Part shown: positions 1-6,789 of the stretch, in pieces
How positions within the stretch are numbered: the stretch's first letter is position 1
Layout: every line of letters starts with the position of its first letter
Source of the DNA: an uncultured Alphaproteobacteria bacterium
GTDB lineage: Bacteria > Pseudomonadota > Alphaproteobacteria > Bin95
Length of the DNA stretch: 13,858 nt
Direction: 5' to 3'
Assembly: GCA_913060845.1 (NCBI GenBank)
Contig: CAJXVF010000011.1
Location: 1 to 13,858 of the forward strand
The notes under the pieces: generated by a model
What the model was told of the DNA's origin: nothing
Databases searched by the model: none
What the model saw: the letters and a program-made list of their open reading frames with translations, nothing else
Position numbers and translations under genes: made by a program

Positions 1-46
1 AGATGTAGAGAGGTCTCGTGGGCTCGGAGATGTGTATAAGAGACAG
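1..46. other. Nextera (Tn5) i7-side sequencing adapter, not genomic
   Basis: Bases 28-46 are the 19-bp Tn5 mosaic end AGATGTGTATAAGAGACAG, preceded at 13-27 by the Nextera read-2 adapter GTCTCGTGGGCTCGG. Bases 5-12 (GTAGAGAG) occupy the i7 index position and match, from memory, index N707. Bases 1-4 (AGAT) fit the end of the P7 primer. Any peptide containing MCIRDS read across this junction is artefact. Genomic sequence starts at 47. Confidence 0.97.
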
Positions 47-366
47 TCCCAGTGCAGCTTTCGTTGCTCCGGATCAAACCGATAGGGCCGGAACGCATTA
101 TTCACCAGCACATCGACCTTACCGAACGCATCCACCGCCTGCTCAACCAAGCCGAACGCTTGCTCTCGCTCCGTCACATCAGCTTGGACGGCGATGGCAT
201 CCCCGCCTGCTGCTTCACAGGCCACAACGCTTGCCGCCGCCGCGTCTGCATTCGCCAGATAATTGACGGTGACCGCCGCCCCTTCCGCCGCAAAGGCCCG
301 AGCAATGGCAGCACCAATGCCCCGGCTGGCACCAGTTACGAGGACAGATTTCCCGGCGAAATCCAA
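47..366 (-). CDS. Short-chain dehydrogenase/reductase (SDR), 3' end cut by adapter
   Basis: Classical Rossmann-fold NAD(P)-dependent dehydrogenase, of which only the first ~106 residues are present. Seen: the cofactor-binding motif TGASRGIG at residues 11-18 after a beta strand (KSVLVTG), a D-V pair at 63-64 (QADVT), and NNAF at 89-92 where most family members have NNAG. The catalytic Ser-Tyr-Lys lie beyond the cut and cannot be checked. The only plausible start is TTG at 366-364: an in-frame TGA lies just upstream and no ATG or GTG lies between. It begins 4 bp after the stop of the binding-protein gene, so it is the sixth gene of the riboswitch operon. Overall it resembles FabG-like 3-oxoacyl reductases, but the substrate is unknown. 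Inference: it could reduce the aldehyde made by the LuxC-like enzyme, or oxidise an alcohol. Upstream gene order supports co-transcription. Confidence 0.85.
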
Positions 367-370
367 TGGA

Positions 371-1345
371 TTATTCCGGGATCAAGTCTGTTTTGATGAC
401 AGCGCTCATATCCAGGTCCGCCTTAATCAATCCGAGGCCCTTGAAGGTTTCAGCACCCTTTTGCAACAGGTCGATATCGAAATGACCAAGGCCCTTGGCC
501 CGGGTCGTGTTTGACTGCGCAGAGATATTGCGGATCTTGATGATCTCCAAGTTCACCGCTTCATTCCTGCCATTAATGGTCCGTGTGATAGCGATTTTGG
601 CAGCATCTGCAGGCTCCGCGATCATCCACGCAGCACTGTCGCGATAGGCTGCCAGAAAGCGCTTCAGCAGCGGTTTGTTGGCGGCATAATAGGCTTCTGT
701 CACGACGAACATATCGCTTGGAATGTTCAGGCTATCGGCGACATTAATGACGTTCACATCGCCCAGGCCTTTCAGCTTGCCCACATAAAGGCCGGTATCT
801 GTCGCCGCCGTAGCATCGACTTGGCCTTGAATAACCGGTGCAAAGTTCAGCAAGCCCGTAACTTTGATGGTCACGTCTGCTTCCGTCAGTCCAACTTGAT
901 GCAACAGCACCTGAAGATTCTGGCGGGTGCCGCTGGAAAGGCTGTAGACGCCAATGGTCTTGCCTTTCAGGTCTTCCGGCTTTGCGATCCCTCGGCCGAC
1001 TGGTGCCACGACGTTAAACACGTTCTGCGGGTAGATATTATAGATCGCGACCAGCTTTTCGCCCTTATCCAGCGCCTGGTAGAACGAGGCCGGGTCCGTG
1101 AACGCAACGTCCGCTGCACCCGCCAGCATGTTCCGAACCGCGGACCCGCCGCCAGCGCCCGGCACGTATTTCATTTCAATATTGTGGGCCTTGAAGAAGC
1201 CTTTGTCTGGCTCAGCCAGAATGTTGGTGATCTCGCTGATAGACTTGCTCCACCCCGCGATCCGCACCGTATCCATGGACTGCGCAGTGGCCGTTCCAGC
1301 CGCCAGCAGCAGCGCCGCAGCGGCTGCCAAAGTCTTGAAGATCAT
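371..1345 (-). CDS. NMT1/THI5-like ABC transporter periplasmic substrate-binding protein
   Basis: Periplasmic binding protein of the SsuA/TauA/ThiY (NMT1/THI5-like) family, 324 aa. Residues 1-21 (MIFKTLAAAAALLLAAGTATA) form a signal peptide with an Ala-rich hydrophobic core and an ATA-type cleavage site. Family features follow: FFKAHNIEMKYVPGAGGG, then ADVAFTDPASF in the first lobe, and DLKGKTIGVYSLSSGTRQN, typical of the hinge and second-lobe entry. A longer reading from 1381 would put 12 charged residues before the signal peptide. The start at 1345 is preferred because its ATG overlaps the permease stop (ATGA) and exposes the signal peptide. Together with the permease and ATPase genes it makes a complete importer. 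Family members bind sulfonates, nitrate, thiamine pyrimidines and others. Here the upstream TPP riboswitch points to a thiamine-related ligand (inference; ThiY-like). No lipoprotein cysteine is seen. Confidence 0.9.
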   Translation of the reverse strand: MIFKTLAAAAALLLAAGTATAQSMDTVRIAGWSKSISEITNILAEPDKGFFKAHNIEMKYVPGAGGGSAVRNMLAGAADVAFTDPASFYQALDKGEKLVAIYNIYPQNVFNVVAPVGRGIAKPEDLKGKTIGVYSLSSGTRQNLQVLLHQVGLTEADVTIKVTGLLNFAPVIQGQVDATAATDTGLYVGKLKGLGDVNVINVADSLNIPSDMFVVTEAYYAANKPLLKRFLAAYRDSAAWMIAEPADAAKIAITRTINGRNEAVNLEIIKIRNISAQSNTTRAKGLGHFDIDLLQKGAETFKGLGLIKADLDMSAVIKTDLIPE

Positions 1346-2103
1346 GTCTCTTTCCCTTTCATCCAGCTGCTTAGCAGCCAACGTTCAAACAGAATTGTGA
1401 GTTGATAAAACAGCATGCCCAAGGCCGTGATGACGATGAACAGCGCAAACATCAGCGTTGAATCCATCATGCCCTGGGCCGCGATAATGCTGGCACCGAG
1501 CCCTGCATCCCCGCCAATGAATTCGCCGACAACAGCCCCAACCAACGCCAACACAATGGCAACGCGCACACCTGCCATAATCACAGGTAGACCAGACGGG
1601 ATTTTCAGCCGCAGTAAGGTTTGGCGCCTGGATGCGCCCAGCATGCGGAACAGGTCTCGTTTTTCAGGCGGCACCGATTGCAGACCAGTCAGCGTGTTCT
1701 CAAGCAGCGGAAAGAAGCAGATCAGCGCCGTGATCACGATGGTGGAGGTCATCCCGAACCCAAACCAGACGATGAAGATTGGCCCCAGCGCCAGTTTTGG
1801 CACGACCTGGCTCGCCAACACATACGGCCAGAGCAAGCGGCGCAGAAAATCGACCTCCCCGAGCAAGACCCCGGCGACAAACCCGATGGCGCAGCCAAGT
1901 GCGAAACCGAGCAGCGTCTCCACTGCCGTCACCCAAACATGCGGCCAGAGGAACCCAACCGTCAGACCCTCCCACAACACAATGAGAACGGCGGAGGGTG
2001 CAGGAATAACGAGCGGAGAAATGCCCGTCAGCCGCACAAACCCTTCCCAAAGCGCCAGAAGAGCGACGAACAAGGCGAGCGACAGCATGCTTGCGCGCGT
2101 CAT
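1342..2103 (-). CDS. ABC transporter permease (SsuC/TauC/ThiX-type)
   Basis: Inner-membrane permease of the binding-protein-dependent (BPD_transp_1) family, 253 aa, the usual length for SsuC/TauC. About six hydrophobic segments are visible, the first at residues 6-22. IPAPS at 33-37 is common in this subfamily just after the first helix. The cytoplasmic EAA-type loop that docks on the ATPase is at about 149-172 (RDLFRMLGASRRQTLLRLKIPS, with the A-S-R and P of the motif). The ATG overlaps the ATPase stop and the TGA overlaps the binding-protein ATG, both as ATGA, so translation of the three genes is probably coupled. Its job is to carry the ligand delivered by the adjacent NMT1/THI5-like binding protein. 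Confidence 0.93.
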   Translation of the reverse strand: MTRASMLSLALFVALLALWEGFVRLTGISPLVIPAPSAVLIVLWEGLTVGFLWPHVWVTAVETLLGFALGCAIGFVAGVLLGEVDFLRRLLWPYVLASQVVPKLALGPIFIVWFGFGMTSTIVITALICFFPLLENTLTGLQSVPPEKRDLFRMLGASRRQTLLRLKIPSGLPVIMAGVRVAIVLALVGAVVGEFIGGDAGLGASIIAAQGMMDSTLMFALFIVITALGMLFYQLTILFERWLLSSWMKGKET

Positions 2104-2867
2104 GCGACTGCCCGTCTGGTTGGCGTCATAGCATGACGGAGATCAAGGCAGGCGGCGTTGAATGCTGTCGAATAACGCTGGGTTTGATTGCGTGGGCGCG
2201 GCAGGTCTATATCTGCCGAGAACACAATCCGCCCCGCATCCATCACCGCCACACGATCTGCCAAGTACACGGCCTCACCGATATCATGGGTGACGAACAG
2301 CACTGTCGTATTGCGGATGGTGGCAAGCTGCAGCAGGTCATCCTGCAGTTCTTCACGGGTGATGGCGTCGAGTGCTGCGAACGGTTCGTCCATCAGCAGG
2401 CCTGCGGGCTCTGTAATGAGGGCGCGCGCCAAGGCGACGCGGCTTTGCTGGCCGCCGGATAGTTGACGCGGATACCGATTGGTATGTTCTTTTATGCCAA
2501 CCAGTTCCAGCAATTCTTCAGCCGCCGTGCGGTCAGCCTGAATTACGGTCTGGTGCAGGGAGATAGGCAGGAGCACGTTGTCTAGCACTGTCCGCCACTC
2601 CAGCAGTGACGGCGACTGGAATACAAACCCGACATTGCGGGAGGGCGCTGCCACATCCTTACCCAGCATTTGGACTGATCCTGCCGTCGGTTGCAGCAAT
2701 CCCGCGGCCATTTTCAGCAACGTCGTTTTCCCGCAACCGCTGCGGCCAACGAGGCAATGCAGGGCACCAGCAGGGATAGACCATCCGACGTTCGAAACGA
2801 CGTCCCCGCCGCCCCCATAGGCGAAACTGGCGGCGTGGATATCGAGGAAATTGGGACTATTCGGCAT
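2100..2867 (-). CDS. ABC transporter ATP-binding protein (SsuB/TauB/ThiZ-type)
   Basis: ATPase that powers the neighbouring importer, 255 aa from the chosen start. Every catalytic motif is intact: Walker A GRSGCGKTT at 41-49, Q-loop Gln84 in FVFQSP, signature LSGGQ at 136-140, Walker B GLLMDEP at 156-162, D-loop ALD at 165-167, and switch His194 in VTHD. An in-frame GTG/ATG-type extension to 2933 would add 22 residues lying entirely inside the LuxC-like gene. MPNSPN at 2867 was preferred because it gives an 11-bp overlap with the upstream stop and a normal N-terminus two residues before the first beta strand. The SsuB/TauB-like sequence fits the adjacent permease and binding protein. Confidence 0.93.
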   Translation of the reverse strand: MPNSPNFLDIHAASFAYGGGGDVVSNVGWSIPAGALHCLVGRSGCGKTTLLKMAAGLLQPTAGSVQMLGKDVAAPSRNVGFVFQSPSLLEWRTVLDNVLLPISLHQTVIQADRTAAEELLELVGIKEHTNRYPRQLSGGQQSRVALARALITEPAGLLMDEPFAALDAITREELQDDLLQLATIRNTTVLFVTHDIGEAVYLADRVAVMDAGRIVFSADIDLPRPRNQTQRYSTAFNAACLDLRHAMTPTRRAVA

Positions 2868-4296
2868 AGGGTGCCAGCCTGTCTGCCGCGGCAAGCGCGC
2901 GTCCGTCGATCTCCACAATACGGACGAGGTCACTCAAATTATAGCGGCCATCGTGATGCCATCCAGCCTCTGGCGCCGTCATGTCGCCAAGCGCGGCGAT
3001 ACGGGTCACCCCAACCGCACCCAATGCTGCCGAAAGCGTAAAAAGACGACGAGGCGGGGCAGCGATGCCAACCGTCTGCAGCAGCCGCTTGTAAGGTGCT
3101 GCGCGGGCGGGAACACTGGCTAGATCATCAACCGCCACAACACGAATCGAGCGGTTCAGGGCGCTTGGGCCGAAGCCATCTGCACTCTCCAAAAAGGATA
3201 CCGACCAAGCGCCGTTTGGATCACCGACGACCGCTGGCCCCGCTGTCATTTCCTCTGCGCTGCGCCACGCTGCGATGCTGGCGGCCTCAATCAACGCGAG
3301 CGCACGCCGGGGGAATTTTTGCTCTAGCGCCGAGAGTTCATGGGCTAGGTATTGCGCGAACTGTCGGGGAGCAGCGCTGCCTCCAGCTTCCACAAAAATC
3401 GTGTGGGGGCTGTAGCAGCCTTGTTGGTCATAGCGCGCGACATCATAGGCTGCACGGCGCGCTGTGTCAGATGCCTTGGCGGCATCCAAAGCCTCCCGCC
3501 CAATCAGGCTGAAGCTGACTTTGTGGCCATAAGCCAGAAAGCGCGTCGTGATGGGTGCACGGGATTGGATGGCGGCAAGCGCTTCATTGCCGCCGAACGC
3601 CAACGCTACATCCGCTTCGGCCAACAAAGCGCGCTCGGCTTCCTCTTCGCCGCCCTTCCACCATGTGATGGCAATGCAATCCGCCAGTTCCGGCTCAATC
3701 TCTGCCAGCAGCTGAGCGAACCAGGTTGCGAACATTGGCTCGGCGCTTGGAACTTTCCCAATCGTGCCGGCCTTCACCAGAAGCCCTGAAACGAGGCTCC
3801 AGAGCGGCAAGCCCGGCACATTGCCAGCCCAGATATGCGCTAGGACCTCTGGTCCATAGGCCCGACCATAACCACCTTTAGTGAGCGGCTGGAAATCATC
3901 CAGTATCGTAGGGTTAGGAAAATCTTCCGCCAAGAAGCGCTGTAGCTCTGGTTTACGGAACGATTTCAGGTATTCCGTCAACCCAAGCCGCAACATCTCC
4001 CGGTCATAACCGGTGATCGCAGGCAGAATATCTTCCATCCGGCGGCGGCAGGGATCACTGCGATCCAGCAAGCGGGCAATCGCTTGATCCACGATATCCA
4101 CCACGCGCGCAACAGGATATTGCGCCAGGTACCGCTTAGTATGCGTCCGCACATGTGCTGCCATCGCCTGCATATCAGCGCCCGAAAGTACCGGGACTTC
4201 AACGGCGATATCCCGGCCCGGTCCATTAAACCGAAGCGCCTCCCATTGGAGTGCAGCGGGATCAAGCCCGGGCAGATGGCATGCGCGTTCGGCCAT
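2857..4296 (-). CDS. LuxC-like acyl-CoA/acyl-protein reductase (aldehyde-forming)
   Basis: Member of the LuxC family (PF05893, an aldehyde-dehydrogenase relative), 479 aa, matching LuxC length. LuxC takes an acyl group as a thioester on its active-site cysteine and reduces it with NADPH to an aldehyde. Seen: the cofactor-region motif HIWAGNVPGLPLWSLVSG at about 154-171, WWKGGEEEAERALLAEADV at 212-230 followed by AFGG, the RFLAYGHKVSFSLIG block at 252-266, and the catalytic cysteine Cys294 in DQQGCYSPH. In luminous bacteria LuxC works with LuxE and LuxD to make long-chain aldehyde. No luxA, B or D is present here, so light production is not implied. It starts 5 bp after the LuxE-like gene and overlaps the ATPase gene by 11 bp. 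No strong ribosome site is visible, which suggests coupled translation. Substrate unknown; the TPP riboswitch suggests a thiamine-related carboxylate (inference). Confidence 0.9.
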   Translation of the reverse strand: MAERACHLPGLDPAALQWEALRFNGPGRDIAVEVPVLSGADMQAMAAHVRTHTKRYLAQYPVARVVDIVDQAIARLLDRSDPCRRRMEDILPAITGYDREMLRLGLTEYLKSFRKPELQRFLAEDFPNPTILDDFQPLTKGGYGRAYGPEVLAHIWAGNVPGLPLWSLVSGLLVKAGTIGKVPSAEPMFATWFAQLLAEIEPELADCIAITWWKGGEEEAERALLAEADVALAFGGNEALAAIQSRAPITTRFLAYGHKVSFSLIGREALDAAKASDTARRAAYDVARYDQQGCYSPHTIFVEAGGSAAPRQFAQYLAHELSALEQKFPRRALALIEAASIAAWRSAEEMTAGPAVVGDPNGAWSVSFLESADGFGPSALNRSIRVVAVDDLASVPARAAPYKRLLQTVGIAAPPRRLFTLSAALGAVGVTRIAALGDMTAPEAGWHHDGRYNLSDLVRIVEIDGRALAAADRLAPYAE

Positions 4297-4301
4297 GGTC
4301 G

Positions 4302-5384
4302 TCAGGCAGCACCAGCCGCCTTCAGGAATTCATCCACGGCCATGGAGCAGCCCTGCGCCGCCGTTCCTGCCGCCCGGCCAAGCAATTGGAACCCGCCATC
4401 AACGGCGATCCCTGAATCTTCAGTCAAAATCGTTGTAACGATATTGAAATGGGCCAGGTCCGTATGCGCCAAAATGCCGATCTGGCCGTCAGGCAAGCTA
4501 TCCCCTGTCAGCGGATTAACAACCCGGCTCCGAACCCAATGGGGACCTGATTTGATAGAGGGACAGATGGCATTGCCATCATCGTAAAACTGGGATGAAA
4601 GCTCTGTCATGCCGTACATATTGATGCATGCGCTGCGCGGAATACCGAACGCAGCGGTGAGCGCGTCATAGAACTCATCCGGCTCTAGCTCACGGGAGTG
4701 GCCCTTAAATCCGCCTGTATCCAGAATACGGCTGCCGGGTGGCAGTTTGACCGTATGCCCAACACGCGCCATTTCATCCAGCACATGGACAAGGCTGAAG
4801 CTCGCGCCAAGGAGAGCATATGGCTCGCCCGTTTCTTCCGCTTCAGCCAAGTCCGCATACAGCCGACTGAATTCAATCCCGCGCTCACACACGAGATGGC
4901 CGCTGCCATGGATGCCGAAATCCTTGGCCGCCAGGTTGAGGTAATGCGCCAGGGAGGAGTTCGGCATCATCGCAGGCGATGGGAATAGGATGCCCATATG
5001 CATCCGCTCACGCTCCCCCATAAATCGATCCCGGAAGTTCCGGCGCATGGAGGCGTCGTAGACATCCAATACCGGGTGATAGCTCTTGCCCCGCACACCG
5101 CCCAACGTGGTGCCGCTGGTCATGAAGGTCGCCGCAGCATCTGTGATGGGCGTGCAGGTCAGGTCCATGGACTTGAAAGCGTTGATGGGAACGGCTGGAA
5201 TATCCACCCAGGACTTGACCATGCGCGGGGTTTTCCCGCGCGACCGGGCAAATTTCTGGAAAGGCGCATTATTCTCGAACTGATAGGAAAACAGCTCGAG
5301 CGCCATTGCGTTGAACTGGGCGTCATCTGCCCCATCCGCCGCAATAAAGTCCAGCAATGCCGCGACAATCGCGTCCTGGCTCAT
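4302..5384 (-). CDS. LuxE-like acyl-protein synthetase (acyl-AMP ligase/transferase)
   Basis: LuxE family (PF04443) protein, 360 aa. LuxE activates a carboxylic acid with ATP to acyl-AMP, holds the acyl group on a C-terminal cysteine and passes it to LuxC. Seen: the Ser/Thr/Gly-rich phosphate loop TSGTTLGG at 89-96, DTGGFKG at 222-228, the adenylate-enzyme signature YGMTEL at 257-262, and GCS with Cys346 placed 14 residues from the C-terminus. The acylated cysteine of Vibrio LuxE is in a comparable near-C-terminal place (from memory). The start at 5384 (MSQDAI) is chosen because AAGGA lies 7 bases upstream. An in-frame GTG at 5405 would place that ribosome site inside the gene. It is the first gene after the TPP riboswitch, so it is directly under its control, and 5 bp separate it from the LuxC-like gene. 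True substrate unknown. Confidence 0.9.
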   Translation of the reverse strand: MSQDAIVAALLDFIAADGADDAQFNAMALELFSYQFENNAPFQKFARSRGKTPRMVKSWVDIPAVPINAFKSMDLTCTPITDAAATFMTSGTTLGGVRGKSYHPVLDVYDASMRRNFRDRFMGERERMHMGILFPSPAMMPNSSLAHYLNLAAKDFGIHGSGHLVCERGIEFSRLYADLAEAEETGEPYALLGASFSLVHVLDEMARVGHTVKLPPGSRILDTGGFKGHSRELEPDEFYDALTAAFGIPRSACINMYGMTELSSQFYDDGNAICPSIKSGPHWVRSRVVNPLTGDSLPDGQIGILAHTDLAHFNIVTTILTEDSGIAVDGGFQLLGRAAGTAAQGCSMAVDEFLKAAGAA

Positions 5385-5447
5385 CAAGTCATCCTTCGTA
5401 CGCACGGAATTCCGGCGCGGAATATGACTTTGCTGGATGGAGCAAAT

Positions 5448-5548
5448 CCCATTTCCTACGCCGGCGTGATCCGGGTCAGGTTCAAAGGGTCATCGCACCG
5501 GCGCACAAGCGCCCATCGACATCTCAGCCTCTTTGGTGAGGCTCCCCT
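5448..5548 (-). promoter_or_regulatory. TPP riboswitch (THI element)
   Basis: Read on the minus strand this matches the THI-box consensus in order. GGGGAGCC is at about 5547-5540; a GCCTC/GAGGC stem is at 5542-5538 and 5531-5527; CTGAGA at 5527-5522; a variable GGCGC/GCGCC hairpin is at 5513-5500. The near-invariant ACCCTTTGAACCTGA follows at 5490-5476, then a CCGG-ATCACG-CCGG stem at 5474-5461 and GCGTAGGAAA at 5461-5452. Flanking ATCCAT and ATGGGAT can pair as the closing helix. It lies about 65 bp before the LuxE-like start. No poly-U intrinsic terminator is seen between them, so control of translation start, as usual in proteobacteria, is more likely than termination (inference). Known family role: TPP binding shuts off thiamine synthesis and transport genes. 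Confidence 0.96.
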
Positions 5549-5563
5549 ATGGATATCTTTTCT

Positions 5564-5592
5564 AAGCTAGGCCCAGCCACGCGTTGCGTCAA
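5564..5592 (-). promoter_or_regulatory. Probable sigma70 promoter of the riboswitch operon
   Basis: On the minus strand TTGACG (5592-5587) is followed after 17 bp by TAGCTT (5569-5564). The -35 box is one base off consensus; the -10 box is weak. Transcription would begin around 5557, a few bases before the closing helix of the riboswitch, which is where it should begin. The placement is the main support. Confidence 0.5.
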
Positions 5593-5750
5593 CCCACGCC
5601 GCTAGATACGCGAGCGGTGAACGTCTCTCGAAACGGGAGTAAGGGCAACTATGCCGAACTAGTCCGTGGCAATTCCCTGGATTTCGGTGTTGCGTCAATG
5701 CTTTCCCATGCCCCATTCTCACCCAAGCAAATTTTTGAGGGATTCTGGCT

Positions 5751-6704
5751 TTGAAAACGGCGTTATTGACGGGCGGCAATGGGAATTTGGGGCGGTTAGT
5801 TGCTGATCGGCTGCGGGCGCGTGGGGTTGCGGTCATCAAGTTTGATCTTCCTGGTACCGAGAAACCAGAAGAGCAGGACCGGGTGATCTTGGGTGATATT
5901 CGGGACGCAGATGCGGTGGACAAGATCATCGCTGACCATAAGCCGGATACCATCTACCACTTGGCATCACTGCTTTCAGGCAGTTCTGAGGTTGATTTAG
6001 CGGCCTCCTGGGCGATCAATGCGACGGCGTCTTTCAATCTGCTGCAATCCGCCATGCGGCGCGGTGTTGATCGGTTCTTCTTTGCCAGCACCGTCGCGAC
6101 ATATGGTGCCGATATGGGTGACCCGCTGCCTTTGAACGCGCAGCAATGGCCTGAGAACTTCTACGGGGCGACGAAGGTCGCGGTGGAGCGGCTTGGCGTT
6201 TATTTCAAGCAGAAGCACGGGCTGGACTTCCGCTGCCTCCGCTTCCCGCTGGTGATTTCACCATTCGCACCGCCGAGCGCTGTCACAGCATATCCCTCCC
6301 ATGCGCTCCGGGCGGCATATGAAGGCCGGTCGTTTACGTTCCCGGTCTCCCCAGATATCGGCATGTCGACGCTGTATCTGGATGATGTGATCCGCTCCAT
6401 CGAGGAATACAGCTTTGCAGAGCACGACCGTCTGACGGAACATGCTTATAACCTGCACGGCTATTTCGTTTCGGCTGCATCTGTCGTTGACACCATCAAG
6501 GTCCGATACCCGGATTTCGCCCACGACTACGCGCCGGACCCCGCCGTAGAAGCGCTGCTTGGTGGCTGGCCAGATGCCATGGACATGACCGCCGCCGCTG
6601 CAGATTGGGACTGGAAGCCTGCCTATGATTTCCTTGAAAGCGCCGACGCGATGTTCGAGCTGCTGAAGCAGGAAAACCCTTACCCGAACAACCGAAGCTC
6701 ATAG
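5751..6704 (+). CDS. NAD-dependent epimerase/dehydratase family protein (L-threonine 3-dehydrogenase-like)
   Basis: Extended short-chain dehydrogenase, 317 aa, cytoplasmic. Seen: the NAD-binding motif TGGNGNLG at 7-14 following an N-terminal beta strand, an Asp-Ile pair at 49-50 (GDIRDA), Ser113-Thr114 in FASTVATYG, and the catalytic YGATK with Tyr138 and Lys142. The later stretch RFPLVISPFAPPSAVTAYPSH to TLYLDDVIRSIE resembles the SDR-type L-threonine 3-dehydrogenases related to UDP-galactose epimerase. Sugar-nucleotide epimerase is the alternative, so the substrate is not certain. The start is TTG at 5751, backed by GAGGG at 5737-5741 with 9 bases spacing; no in-frame ATG precedes the NAD motif. 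It is divergent from the TPP riboswitch operon, about 160 bp from that promoter, and convergent with the peptide transporter operon. There is no sign that the riboswitch controls it. Confidence 0.85.
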   Translation: MKTALLTGGNGNLGRLVADRLRARGVAVIKFDLPGTEKPEEQDRVILGDIRDADAVDKIIADHKPDTIYHLASLLSGSSEVDLAASWAINATASFNLLQSAMRRGVDRFFFASTVATYGADMGDPLPLNAQQWPENFYGATKVAVERLGVYFKQKHGLDFRCLRFPLVISPFAPPSAVTAYPSHALRAAYEGRSFTFPVSPDIGMSTLYLDDVIRSIEEYSFAEHDRLTEHAYNLHGYFVSAASVVDTIKVRYPDFAHDYAPDPAVEALLGGWPDAMDMTAAAADWDWKPAYDFLESADAMFELLKQENPYPNNRSS

Positions 6705-6763
6705 GCACTCCGACAGCGTTGATCAAAGCTTTGTCGCGTATCTGACTGGGCTAGCGAGATGGT

Positions 6764-6789
6764 GTAGGGGGCGGAAAGGGCCGCCCTAC
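6764..6789. terminator. Stem-loop between convergent genes
   Basis: GTAG(GG)GGCGG at 6764-6774 pairs with CCGCCCTAC at 6781-6789 around an AAAGGG loop, leaving a two-base bulge. It lies between the epimerase stop and the DppC-like stop, and its right arm covers the latter stop. No T-tract follows on either strand, so termination is inferred from position. Confidence 0.45.

Noticed and set aside
18..396. Plus-strand reading frames starting in or near the left adapter
   Set aside because: One begins inside the Nextera adapter (MCIRDS peptide), and all oppose the SDR frame, whose TGASRGIG motif shows that the minus strand is coding.
1346..1381. Longer start for the NMT1/THI5-like protein
   Set aside because: It would bury the signal peptide behind 12 charged residues and overlap the permease more than the ATGA junction; the start at 1345 is better.
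821..1405. Long plus-strand frames opposite the importer genes
   Set aside because: They are mirror frames typical of GC-rich coding DNA; the minus-strand proteins have clear motifs.
2868..2933. Longer start for the ABC ATPase
   Set aside because: The extra 22 residues lie within the LuxC-like gene, do not resemble the family N-terminus, and are not needed.
2857..5384. Bioluminescence (lux) operon
   Set aside because: Only LuxC- and LuxE-like genes are present; there is no luciferase luxA/luxB or luxD, and the riboswitch and importer point to metabolism instead.
4998..5570. 190-residue plus-strand reading frame across the riboswitch
   Set aside because: It overlaps the LuxE-like gene and the whole TPP aptamer in antisense and has no recognisable domain.
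5567..5953. 128-residue minus-strand frame between the riboswitch promoter and the epimerase gene
   Set aside because: It overlaps the promoter and is antisense to the NAD-binding domain of the epimerase; no family features.
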